A stretch of DNA of 11,232 bases from the NCBI GenBank assembly GCA_003978875.1, contig QNXQ01000025.1, positions 1-11,232 of the forward strand, written 5' to 3'. Both the position numbers and the translations under genes were made by a program. This DNA comes from Aquifex sp. (GTDB lineage: Bacteria; Aquificota; Aquificia; Aquificales; Aquificaceae). Each line of letters begins with the position of its first letter. Positions within the stretch are counted from its first letter, which is position 1. Positions 6,171 through 11,232 of the stretch are shown here, piece after piece. The notes under the pieces are model-generated. The model had not been told where the DNA came from, did no database searches, and saw nothing but the letters and a program-made list of their open reading frames with translations.

Positions 6171-6963
6171 CTCCGAGCACCTCCACCGTTATCGGAAGGT
6201 AAGAATTCTTTTCTATCAGCAAAAGACACTTCAAATAATCGTTTTCCGTAAGCACTATGTCTTCCGTTCCTTCCTCTATTCCCACCTTTGTATCCGAAAG
6301 CCTTACTATTTCTCCTATCTTGTAATTCTCGTCGGGAACGGGATTGAGAAACACCCTTATCACGTGTCCGTCCGAAAGGGTTATCTCCCCGTAAATGTTC
6401 GTGTTTCCGTTCTGGTCAGTTTCTTTTACCACTTTTATTCCGTAAACGTAGTTTTGGGAAAAGAGTTCTATGTTGGAAAGGCATACGGGTTTTTGCGGGG
6501 TGTTTTCTACCACCTGAGGTATTTCCTGAGGCATTTCTTCTTCCTCGGGAAAGTATGTTTTGTATGCGTAGTAAGATAGAACTGCAACCGCTACGAGGAG
6601 CAAGACAAACCTTACTGCAACGTTCTTGTTGAGTATGTTACTTTGAGACTTTACCGCTTTGTAATCCGGAGAAATTTCCTTTAAATCCGCTACGATGAGG
6701 TCGGGGTAAGAAAGTCTTATGACTTCTTCTTCGTCTTTCGTGTAGTTAAACACACGAAGTTTTCCCGAAGAGGTGTCCAGAAATATCCCCGTGTCTTCTT
6801 CTACAAATAGATAAACCTTTCCGTTTTTTTCCTTGAAAACCCTTGCAATCTTTGCAAGGAGTGCTTTTACCCTGCTTGCGAGAAAATACTTTCCCGCTTT
6901 TATGAAGAAGTAGTTTTTGGGTATTTCCTTTTCGTTTCTTGCAATTAAAACAAGTCCTTCCAT
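6061..6963 (-). CDS. PilO-like inner-membrane pilus accessory protein
   Basis: The gene encodes 300 residues. A cytoplasmic N-terminal part (1-110) is followed by one membrane helix (about 116-134, AVRFVLLLVAVAVLSYYAY), an acidic Pro-rich linker and a periplasmic beta-rich domain (about 160-262). This topology and the place before the PilP- and ATPase genes match the R64-type pilin accessory protein PilO; direct residue signatures are weak, so the name rests partly on context. The start is supported by AGGTAAG, which overlaps the stop of the gene before it. The final ~35 residues (from GCTIRIF on, rich in Gly/Ser/Arg) look unlike a folded end and lie over the next gene's signal peptide. The natural end may be at a TGA overlapping the ATG at 6170, reachable by a one-base frame change. 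Confidence 0.75.
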   Translation of the reverse strand: MEGLVLIARNEKEIPKNYFFIKAGKYFLASRVKALLAKIARVFKEKNGKVYLFVEEDTGIFLDTSSGKLRVFNYTKDEEEVIRLSYPDLIVADLKEISPDYKAVKSQSNILNKNVAVRFVLLLVAVAVLSYYAYKTYFPEEEEMPQEIPQVVENTPQKPVCLSNIELFSQNYVYGIKVVKETDQNGNTNIYGEITLSDGHVIRVFLNPVPDENYKIGEIVRLSDTKVGIEEGTEDIVLTENDYLKCLLLIEKNSYLPITVEVLGDEGCTIRIFRSCLGADGSRGGSQVQASGGRTKDYRT

Positions 6964-6967
6964 TTTC

Positions 6968-7966
6968 TTACCTCATCAAGTCCATGATAGAAGTGTATAT
7001 GGGAATGAATATACCTCCGTAAATAAAGAAGATAATTCCCGCAACTACTATGATTGCCGTTACTTCCAAGACTGTTTTTATAACCTGAAGTTTAATCTGA
7101 AAGGTAAACAGCTTGTCTTCGTAGAGGTCTTTAAAACCTTCCTCGGGATTTCCCCTAAAAGCGGAAACTATCATCGCTTTTTCTATCTTGTCTATCTTTC
7201 CCGAAAGATTTTGAACGAATGCATCTATTATGCTCACTCCCGCCCTCAGGTCTTCTATTATGTTCTTTACCTCTTCCTTAAGTGCTCCCGCATAACGTTG
7301 CAGTGCTTCTATTTCCGTCAGCTTCGCCATGAAAGAAAGATACAGATGGGAGTAGAAAAGTAGCTTGTAGTATTCGTAAACCTGTTTTTTTATAAACGGT
7401 ATGGGAATGTTTTTTATGTTCTTGATAAAGAGATAAAGAAGAAGGACAAACGTTCCCACGAGAAGGAAAAAGAAAGGCTTGTTCTGACTTAACATGTCTA
7501 TGTATTGAAAGTAAAAGGGAAAGTTTCTGTTTTCTGGGGGTATGGCTTCCATCAGAGGCTTGAACCTCGGATACAGGCGGTAGAGGGTTACATACAGTGC
7601 TACAAAGGAGAAAAACAGGACGAATGCGGGAATGAGAAGGGAAACCAATACCTCTCTTTTTATTCTGTTCACTTCGTCCTTTACCCTTTTTCTTTCAATG
7701 ACGAACTGCGGAAGGGTTCTCGTTCTTTCCACGGAAACAAGATAAGTGTATAAGTCTTCGGATATTACGCCTGCGTTGTAGAGTGCTTCCGACAAGTATT
7801 GTCCCCTTCTCACGTATTCTTCTACTTCGTCTGCTTTTTCTTCCGGAATTACATCCCTAAGGGCGTCTACAATTTCAAGAGTTGTCAGTTTTTTCATTCC
7901 CCTTGCGAGTATTTCCGTTACTTCATCGTCGTGGTATTTTTTCAGAAAGTTTATTCCCTTCATCAT
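6968..7966 (-). CDS. Type IV pilus / type II secretion inner-membrane platform protein (GspF/PilC/PilR-like)
   Basis: The first gene of the operon encodes 332 residues. This family forms the inner-membrane platform that couples the ATPase to pilin insertion. A cytoplasmic N-terminal domain (1-105) contains VRRGQYLSEALYNAGVISED, a typical T2SSF-like 'G-x-x-L-x-x-A' helical repeat segment. Three membrane segments follow at about 106-128, 164-181 and 298-322. A second cytoplasmic helical domain between them includes DLRAGVSIIDAF and MIVSAFRGNPEEGF, the counterparts of the second F-domain repeat. At 332 residues it is shorter than GspF/PilC (~400), as for R64-type PilR. Two ATGs stand at 7966 and 7963; the leader just upstream is AT-rich without a clear ribosome binding site. 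Confidence 0.88.
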   Translation of the reverse strand: MMKGINFLKKYHDDEVTEILARGMKKLTTLEIVDALRDVIPEEKADEVEEYVRRGQYLSEALYNAGVISEDLYTYLVSVERTRTLPQFVIERKRVKDEVNRIKREVLVSLLIPAFVLFFSFVALYVTLYRLYPRFKPLMEAIPPENRNFPFYFQYIDMLSQNKPFFFLLVGTFVLLLYLFIKNIKNIPIPFIKKQVYEYYKLLFYSHLYLSFMAKLTEIEALQRYAGALKEEVKNIIEDLRAGVSIIDAFVQNLSGKIDKIEKAMIVSAFRGNPEEGFKDLYEDKLFTFQIKLQVIKTVLEVTAIIVVAGIIFFIYGGIFIPIYTSIMDLMR

Positions 7967-8117
7967 TTTTAATATAGCCGATGGTTTTTGATATACCGCT
8001 TTAAAACCCTTCCGCTTTTACAATTTTCCATACAAACGTAATACTTAAAAACCGTTTTAATGAAAGATTGAAAGCTAAAATAGAAAGAAGAAGGAAAAAC
8101 TGAAAGGAGGTAGGAAA
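7967..8117. promoter_or_regulatory. Divergent promoter region and candidate parC-like centromere
   Basis: 151 bp separate the start of the pilus operon (minus) from the actin-like partition gene (plus), so promoters for both must lie here. No consensus -35/-10 pair is convincing: on the minus strand TATATT at 7971-7976 and on the plus strand TAAAAT at 8076-8081 are the best -10 candidates, both without a good -35. In actin-type partition loci the centromere bound by ParR lies just upstream of parM, which would be this region. A good ribosome binding site, AAAGGAGGT (8103-8111), precedes the ATG at 8118. Confidence 0.55.
7996..8060. repeat. Short AT-rich repeats upstream of the partition genes (possible ParR sites)
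   Basis: Three similar 9-mers of the form CCG(C)TTTTAA occur on the plus strand: CCGCTTTAA at 7996-8004, CCGCTTTTA at 8012-8020 and CCGTTTTAA at 8052-8060. The last lies in an inverted repeat, TTAAAA (8045-8050) / TTTTAA (8055-8060), with a 4-base centre. They are short and AT-rich, so chance is possible. Their place upstream of parM is where ParR iterons are expected. Confidence 0.35.
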
Positions 8118-9032
8118 ATGAAGGCGGGGATTGATTTCGGTTTCGGACAGGTAAAATTTTACACCGAGTCGGGGAAGGGTAAGTTTCCCACGGAAGTCAA
8201 GGAGTTCAGGAAGACTTCTTTTGTAAGCATTCAGAAGAGAACCGTGAGCTACGGGGGCAAGGAGTATTTCGTGGGTGAGGAGGCACAGAGTTATTCAAAG
8301 GGAATCCCTATAGTCATAGCGGACGTGGAAAGGCTCATAGAGTATGTTCCCGTCTTTTGCAGGTATCTTGCCATGAAGGGGGTAAAGGCTACAGAGGTGG
8401 TGACCGGTCTTCCCCCTTCTCACATGAACCTGAAGGAGGAAATGAGGAAGAAGGTTGCAGAGGGGTTTTCCGTTCCTGAGGAAAACGTTTCCGTAGTCCC
8501 TCAGGGAAGCGGAATACTTCTTGACGTTGAGGACAAGGTTGAAGATTTCATCCTCGTTCTTGACGTGGGATTTAACACCCTTGATTACGTTGTAGCAAGG
8601 AGGGGAAATCCTCAGCTCGGAGAAGCGGAGTTTGAGATAGAGGAAGCGGGTTCCTTTCACAGGCTCGGAACTTACAGCCTCATAAAGGAAGTGGAAAGCC
8701 TTTTTGCGGGAGAGTTTCCCGAACTAAACACCCTCCTTACCTACCACGACCTTGCAAAAGTCGTGAGGGAGAGAAAGTTGAAGATAGGCGGTAAGGAGTA
8801 TGACCTTTCGGAAATAGTGGATAGGGCAAGGGAAGCTTACGAGATAAAACTTCAAGGGGCGATAATGAGACTCCTTGACGAGATAAAAAGGTGCAATACC
8901 CTCGTGGTGGGCGGAGGAGGTGCATATCTTCTGGAAGAGGAATTCCTCAGAAGTCTTCACCCCAACGTGGTTGTTCCCGAGGAACCCGACCTTTCTCAGG
9001 CAAGGGGATATTACAAGCTTCTGGAGGAGTAA
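8118..9032 (+). CDS. parM: ParM/StbA-like actin-fold plasmid segregation ATPase
   Basis: The 304-residue product polymerises into filaments that push or pull plasmid copies apart in ATP-driven partition. The actin/Hsp70-fold motifs are all visible: phosphate-1 DFGFGQVK (6-13), phosphate-2 DVGFNTLD (149-156) and the adenosine motif VVGGGGAYLL (263-272). The C-terminus, with PDLSQARGYYKLLEE, matches the 'xxxARGxYK' end of ParM and of archaeal/phage actin-like proteins. ATG at 8118 follows AAAGGAGGT at 8103-8111. The next gene starts 1 base after its stop and looks like the ParR adaptor. Which ParM/Alp subfamily it belongs to cannot be fixed by eye. Confidence 0.9.
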   Translation: MKAGIDFGFGQVKFYTESGKGKFPTEVKEFRKTSFVSIQKRTVSYGGKEYFVGEEAQSYSKGIPIVIADVERLIEYVPVFCRYLAMKGVKATEVVTGLPPSHMNLKEEMRKKVAEGFSVPEENVSVVPQGSGILLDVEDKVEDFILVLDVGFNTLDYVVARRGNPQLGEAEFEIEEAGSFHRLGTYSLIKEVESLFAGEFPELNTLLTYHDLAKVVRERKLKIGGKEYDLSEIVDRAREAYEIKLQGAIMRLLDEIKRCNTLVVGGGGAYLLEEEFLRSLHPNVVVPEEPDLSQARGYYKLLEE

Positions 9033-9033
9033 G

Positions 9034-9360
9034 ATGATGAACAAGAGGGTGATAAGCTTCAGGATTGACGAGGAACATCACGACTTTCTCTCCTCCCTTC
9101 CCATCCTTCCCGCATACTTTTTCAGGCTCACCGCGGAAAGGTTCGTTGAATGGCTTGAAAGAAACCTGGAAGAAGAAGAAATACGAGAGATTCTTGAATC
9201 AAGGGATAACAAGAAGGTAAAGACGGAAAAGCTCCTTGAGATTTTCTTCTCTTCCGTAATACAGAAAGAAAGCAAGAATGTTGTAAAAAAAGAAAGCACT
9301 ACAGAAACACCGAAAGAAAGTATTACCGAAAAGAAGAAAAAAAGAAAGCTCGGTTTTTAG
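9034..9360 (+). CDS. parR: ParR-like ribbon-helix-helix DNA-binding adaptor
   Basis: The gene encodes 108 residues (107 from the second ATG at 9037, which sits 7 bases after GGAGGAG at 9023-9029 and may be the true start). The N-terminus KRVISFRIDEEHHDFL has the form of a ribbon-helix-helix domain: a basic beta-strand, then a helix. It is followed by a second helical part (LTAERFVEWLERNLEEEE). The tail is Lys/Glu/Ser-rich and probably disordered, with three 8-residue units beginning KES (78, 86, 94), and ends KKKKRKLGF. In ParR proteins the N-terminal domain binds parC and the flexible C-terminal end binds ParM, so the layout fits well. Identification rests mainly on position directly behind the actin-like gene and on this layout. 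Confidence 0.75.
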   Translation: MMNKRVISFRIDEEHHDFLSSLPILPAYFFRLTAERFVEWLERNLEEEEIREILESRDNKKVKTEKLLEIFFSSVIQKESKNVVKKESTTETPKESITEKKKKRKLGF

Positions 9361-9364
9361 CTTT
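9345..9364 (-). terminator. Weak hairpin terminator at the convergent gene ends (minus-strand gene)
   Basis: AAAGCT (9345-9350) and AGCTTT (9359-9364) form a 6-bp stem with an 8-base loop across the two convergent stop codons, which are 2 bases apart. Read on the minus strand the stem is followed by a T-rich tract (complement of 9329-9343), as in a factor-independent terminator. The stem is short and AT-rich. There is no T-run on the plus strand. Confidence 0.35.
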
Positions 9365-9692
9365 ACGGTTGTTTGATAATTTCTTCAAGAATTCCTCTTA
9401 TGTTTTTTTCGGGAATCCATCCGTTTACCTTTCCCCGAGCGTTTTCTATTCTGTATAGCTTTCTTTTTCCGTAACTTTTTACCGCTCCCACGAGGTGCAG
9501 GTATACCTTTCCTTTCACTTTGCAAAGAACTATTGTTCCCTTCCTGATTGTGTCTTTTTCGGGGAGGAATTTTCGGATTTTTACTATGGAATTGTTCGGA
9601 ACGTAATCTTTCATGGAGTTTCCCTTTGCGATTGCGATGACCTTTTCTTCCCTTTCAAGTATTTCGTATGCTTTTTTTAAGCTAACCGGCAT
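9363..9692 (-). CDS. Stand-alone S24/S26-like peptidase-fold protein
   Basis: The gene encodes 109 residues from the ATG at 9692, which has GGAGG 5 bases upstream (9698-9702). An in-frame GTG at 9707 overlaps a second GGAGG and is unlikely. The motif AKGNSMKDYVPNNSIVKI (Ser26) is the 'G-x-SM-x-P-x-(I/V)-x-x-G-x-x-V' start of LexA/UmuD (S24) and signal peptidase I (S26) catalytic domains. KGTIVLCKVKGKVYLHLV follows, where His66 occupies the place of the general-base Lys of LexA ('TVKRL') or the His of Sec11/SipW-type enzymes. NARGKVNGWIPEKNIRGIL resembles the family's C-terminal strand. There is no DNA-binding domain and no membrane helix. It could be a small protease, an autocleaving regulator part or an inactive fold member. 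It is preceded by leader repeat copy A. Confidence 0.65.
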   Translation of the reverse strand: MPVSLKKAYEILEREEKVIAIAKGNSMKDYVPNNSIVKIRKFLPEKDTIRKGTIVLCKVKGKVYLHLVGAVKSYGKRKLYRIENARGKVNGWIPEKNIRGILEEIIKQP

Positions 9693-9697
9693 TTTTT

Positions 9698-9713
9698 CCT
9701 CCTTCACCTCCTT
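9698..9713 (-). promoter_or_regulatory. Double ribosome binding site deciding the start at 9692
   Basis: On the minus strand a strong AGGAGGTGA (complement of 9705-9713) is followed by a second GGAGG (9698-9702), 5 bases before the ATG. The first site belongs to the repeated leader; the second is unique to this copy. Confidence 0.6.
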
Positions 9714-9765
9714 TTAATTTTTCAAAGGCAAGCTAAAGCTTGCCTTCCGATTTGTTGATTTTCAA
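9701..9765 (-). repeat. Leader repeat copy A (palindrome, 9-bp hairpin, ribosome binding site)
   Basis: Near-identical to 10180-10241. From the gene outward (minus strand) it holds AGGAGGTGA, an AT-rich stretch, a perfect 9-bp stem AAGGCAAGC (9725-9733) / GCTTGCCTT (9738-9746) with a TAAA loop, and an imperfectly conserved spacer. It ends in the palindromic element TTGAAAATCAA (complement of 9755-9765). The first 22 bases (9701-9722) are identical in both copies. No T-run follows the hairpin on either strand, so it is not a typical terminator. Confidence 0.85.
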
Positions 9766-9814
9766 GTATCAAACTTATAAGAAGGAAAAACAAAACCGCA
9801 AAAAGTCTTATCAT
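9722..9814 (-). CDS. Possible 30-residue hydrophobic peptide
   Basis: A short open frame starts at ATG 9814 and ends at TGA 9722-9724. The peptide begins MIRLFAVLFFLLISLILE (a membrane helix with one Arg) and continues with a polar end, NQQIGRQALACL. AAAGGAG lies just after the stop of the upstream DUF4326 gene but 13 bases from the ATG, which is a long spacing. The last residues are encoded by the repeated hairpin. Small hydrophobic peptides of this kind include type I toxins and membrane regulators, but chance cannot be excluded at this length. Confidence 0.35.
   Translation of the reverse strand: MIRLFAVLFFLLISLILENQQIGRQALACL
9774..9801 (-). promoter_or_regulatory. Candidate promoter for the S24/S26-like gene
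   Basis: On the minus strand TTGCGG (complement of 9796-9801) and TATAAG (complement of 9774-9779) are 16 bases apart. This would place transcription start just before the TTGAAAATCAA palindrome of leader copy A. The match to the -35 consensus is partial. Confidence 0.3.
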
Positions 9815-9834
9815 ACTTATTAGATTACTCCTTT

Positions 9835-10179
9835 CTAGCATTCTTTCAAAATATAGTATGCAATTATTTCTCCATGACACATACAATTGTTTAAATCTAC
9901 ATCTTCTATGTTTCTTACCGTTTTGTTAATGCACCAGCAATCCAATTCTAAATAACCTTCAGTTTTGTATCTTTCTACAAGCTCTTTAAATTCCCTACTC
10001 TTAATAACCTTTTCTTCAAAGTATTTTCTGTAAAGCTCCAAGCTTTCTCTTAAACTGTATACTTTTTCCGAAAACTTACTCCTTTTTACCGGAAACGGAT
10101 TGCCAAACACATTTCCATACTTGTTCCTTCCTATATACACTCCATTCCCTTTGAAACCTTTACTCGTAATTTTTATCAT
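9835..10179 (-). CDS. DUF4326-family protein with CxC...CxCH metal-site-like cluster
   Basis: The gene encodes 114 residues; GGAGG (10186-10190) is 6 bases before the ATG. Hallmarks of DUF4326 are visible in order: VYIGRNKYGNVFGNPFP (14-30), a helical middle (ESLELYRKYFEEK), and LDCWC (79-83) with a distal CMCHGEIIAYY (99-109). Cys81, Cys83, Cys99, Cys101 and His102 could bind a metal ion. Members are small proteins common in phages, plasmids and bacterial accessory regions, with no established function known to me. Its leader (copy B) is nearly the same as that of the S24/S26-like gene downstream, so the two genes may share regulation. Confidence 0.8.
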   Translation of the reverse strand: MIKITSKGFKGNGVYIGRNKYGNVFGNPFPVKRSKFSEKVYSLRESLELYRKYFEEKVIKSREFKELVERYKTEGYLELDCWCINKTVRNIEDVDLNNCMCHGEIIAYYILKEC

Positions 10180-10241
10180 CCTTCACCTCCTTTTAATTTT
10201 TGAAGGCAAGCCAAAGCTTGCCTTTCACTATTGATTTTCAA
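10180..10241 (-). repeat. Leader repeat copy B (palindrome, 9-bp hairpin, ribosome binding site)
   Basis: Second copy of the leader at 9701-9765, ending directly at the ATG of the DUF4326 gene. It has the same AGGAGGTGA, and the perfect stem AAGGCAAGC (10203-10211) / GCTTGCCTT (10216-10224), here with a CAAA loop. The palindrome is extended to ATTGATTTTCAAT (10230-10242 on the plus strand). The spacer between hairpin and palindrome differs from copy A, so the conserved parts are probably functional. It lies in the 113-bp divergent gap before the restriction-modification gene, and its palindrome could also affect that promoter. Confidence 0.85.
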
Positions 10242-10292
10242 TGGATTGCTCAACTCTTAAAATTGCGGAAAGGTTTATTAAGATTTTATTAG

Positions 10293-11232
10293 ATGCTGGA
10301 AAGTTTGATTGAAGATCTTCAATTTCTTATTCAGATAGAACAGTTTGATGTGGGTAAAATTGATGAAATAACTGAAAGGCTGAAAACTCAAGAATTTAAA
10401 AGATTTGTTCAATCCCTTCCTTTCTCTAAACCTGAAACCGCCACGGAACTCATATTCACTGCTTTCTTCTCAGAATTGAATTTAACTTCTTATTCTCAAG
10501 CTTCTATCAAAAAGGGGTGGATTGATTATATTATCAGTCAACCCTCCGCTAATCCTGTTGGTTTTGAAGTCAAACCCCTTTTTGTAAAGCGAGGAAGCAA
10601 ATTCAAATTAAACCATATAAAATATGAAGACTTCATCCAGCAGGTAAAAAAGTATCTCACCGCTGTGAATTACGTAGTCCTTACAAATGGATATCAGGCT
10701 TTTTTATTTAACAGAGAAGCCATAGTTTACGAAAAACCTTTTAAGGAAATTCCCTTTATTGAGCTTATAAACACTATAAATCAGGTAGGTAATGTATGGG
10801 AGGCTCTTACAAGGCTTGAAGATGCTACTCCCAAAAAAGACATAGATGAAAGGTTCTTTGCAGACTTAATGGGTTGGTATGAGCTTTTATCAAATCCCTC
10901 TATATCATGGATTAAAAATTCCCACGATGTTGAAGAATTAAAAATCCTCCTTCTCAACAAATTCATATTCGCTCAAACTCTTGAAGATTTTGCATTAATC
11001 CCTTTCAAATACGTTGAAAGTAAATACAGATCTGCACAAGAGGAATGGTCTCCTAAAGGATATAAAAAAGTCGTTAAAAACTTCCTTTCATCAATTGATA
11101 GGTGGTTCTACGAATACTACGATACAGAACTTTTCAAGACAGATGTTACTGAATTCCTTCAAGATAGCGAGGAAAATTACAAAAACTTCTTCAGGACTTT
11201 AGGAAAAATTCTCGGTTTTCTTCCTTGGGAAA
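10293..11232 (+). CDS. Type IIG-like restriction-modification protein, N-terminal nuclease part (3' end outside window)
   Basis: The frame is open from ATG 10293 (a TAG stands immediately upstream in frame) to the window end: 313 residues visible. There is no good ribosome binding site; short-leader or weak initiation is possible. Residues 52-94 carry a PD-(D/E)XK-like nuclease core: Glu52, WIDYII with Asp78, and GFEVK with Glu92 and Lys94, followed by a QVKKYL helix. VVLTNGYQAFLFN (after about residue 126) is the strand typical of type I/IIG/III endonuclease domains. RRF-like helices then lead to LLLNKFIFAQTLEDFALIP, the 'LLNRLIFxRxLED(R/K)G' connector seen before the N6-adenine methylase in Eco57I/type IIL enzymes. 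The methylase (NPPY) and specificity parts would lie beyond the window. Codon use is more AT-rich than in the partition and pilus genes, which suggests separate acquisition. Confidence 0.75.
   Translation, partial: MLESLIEDLQFLIQIEQFDVGKIDEITERLKTQEFKRFVQSLPFSKPETATELIFTAFFSELNLTSYSQASIKKGWIDYIISQPSANPVGFEVKPLFVKRGSKFKLNHIKYEDFIQQVKKYLTAVNYVVLTNGYQAFLFNREAIVYEKPFKEIPFIELINTINQVGNVWEALTRLEDATPKKDIDERFFADLMGWYELLSNPSISWIKNSHDVEELKILLLNKFIFAQTLEDFALIPFKYVESKYRSAQEEWSPKGYKKVVKNFLSSIDRWFYEYYDTELFKTDVTEFLQDSEENYKNFFRTLGKILGFLPWE

Noticed and set aside
8295..8660. Long open frame on the minus strand inside the actin-like gene
   Set aside because: The actin motifs on the plus strand are unmistakable; the antisense frame has no ribosome binding site and low-complexity, Cys/His-scattered content.
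8920..9033. In-frame upstream extension of the ParR-like gene into the end of the actin-like gene
   Set aside because: GGAGGAG at 9023-9029 and the ATG pair at 9034/9037 give a clear start; the upstream residues are an out-of-frame reading of the actin-like gene.
9693..9707. GTG at 9707 as start of the S24/S26-like gene
   Set aside because: It overlaps the GGAGG it would need, while the ATG at 9692 has its own GGAGG at 5 bases.
9723..10224. The 9-bp hairpins as factor-independent terminators
   Set aside because: Neither copy has a T-run after the stem on either strand, and both lie within the 5' leaders just before a ribosome binding site.
10781..10966. Minus-strand open frame opposite the restriction-modification gene, and a plus-strand frame at 11014-11202
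   Set aside because: Both lie within the continuous 313-codon frame from 10293, which shows nuclease and connector motifs; neither has a ribosome binding site or recognisable features.
1..11232. tRNA, rRNA, CRISPR array, insertion sequence or transposase
   Set aside because: Scanned for cloverleaf-like, spaced-repeat and terminal-inverted-repeat patterns by eye; nothing convincing was seen.

Overview
The window looks like part of a plasmid, or a plasmid-like integrated element, from a thermophilic bacterium. The proteins are rich in Lys, Glu, Arg, Ile and Val and poor in Gln. Genes are tightly packed with strong GGAGG ribosome binding sites, and most Arg codons are AGG/AGA. This reminds me of Aquificota (Aquifex/Hydrogenobacter relatives), but that is an impression and no marker gene here proves it.

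Left two thirds (248-7966, minus strand): eleven co-directional genes form one compact operon read right to left. It encodes a type IV pilus or pilus-like secretion machine. In order these are a GspF/PilC-type membrane platform protein, a PilO-like and a PilP-like accessory protein, a GspE/PilT-superfamily ATPase, a prepilin with a 13-residue leader, a small membrane coiled-coil protein, two prepilins with 4-residue leaders, a one-pass membrane protein, and two secreted proteins of unusual composition (one Arg/Tyr-rich with short repeats, one Trp/Tyr-rich). The O-P-ATPase block resembles the thin-pilus (type IVb) cluster of IncI plasmids such as R64. No secretin and no prepilin peptidase lie in the window. 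At the far left, the end of a plus-strand gene runs convergently into the operon and overlaps it by 29 bp. Its C-terminus looks like a GGGGC-type protein-sorting signal (Gly run plus Cys, membrane helix, Arg/Lys cluster).

Middle (7967-9360): a 151-bp divergent intergenic region with short AT-rich repeats is followed on the plus strand by a ParM-like actin ATPase and a small ParR-like DNA-binding protein. Together these make a probable type II (actin) plasmid-partition locus, with the intergenic region as the likely centromere/promoter.

Right (9363-11232): an accessory block. On the minus strand lie a DUF4326-type protein, a possible 30-residue hydrophobic peptide, and a stand-alone S24/S26-like (LexA/signal-peptidase fold) protein. 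The DUF4326 and S24/S26-like genes are each preceded by a nearly identical leader of about 62-65 bp containing a palindrome, a perfect 9-bp hairpin and a strong ribosome binding site, so the block looks like repeated gene cassettes. On the plus strand, running off the window, is the N-terminal part of a large protein with a PD-(D/E)XK nuclease motif and a type IIG restriction-modification layout.

Together the window reads as plasmid maintenance (ParMR), a transfer, adhesion or DNA-uptake pilus, and a defence/cassette island. No tRNA, rRNA, CRISPR array or transposase was seen, and no stretch over 300 bases lacks a gene.
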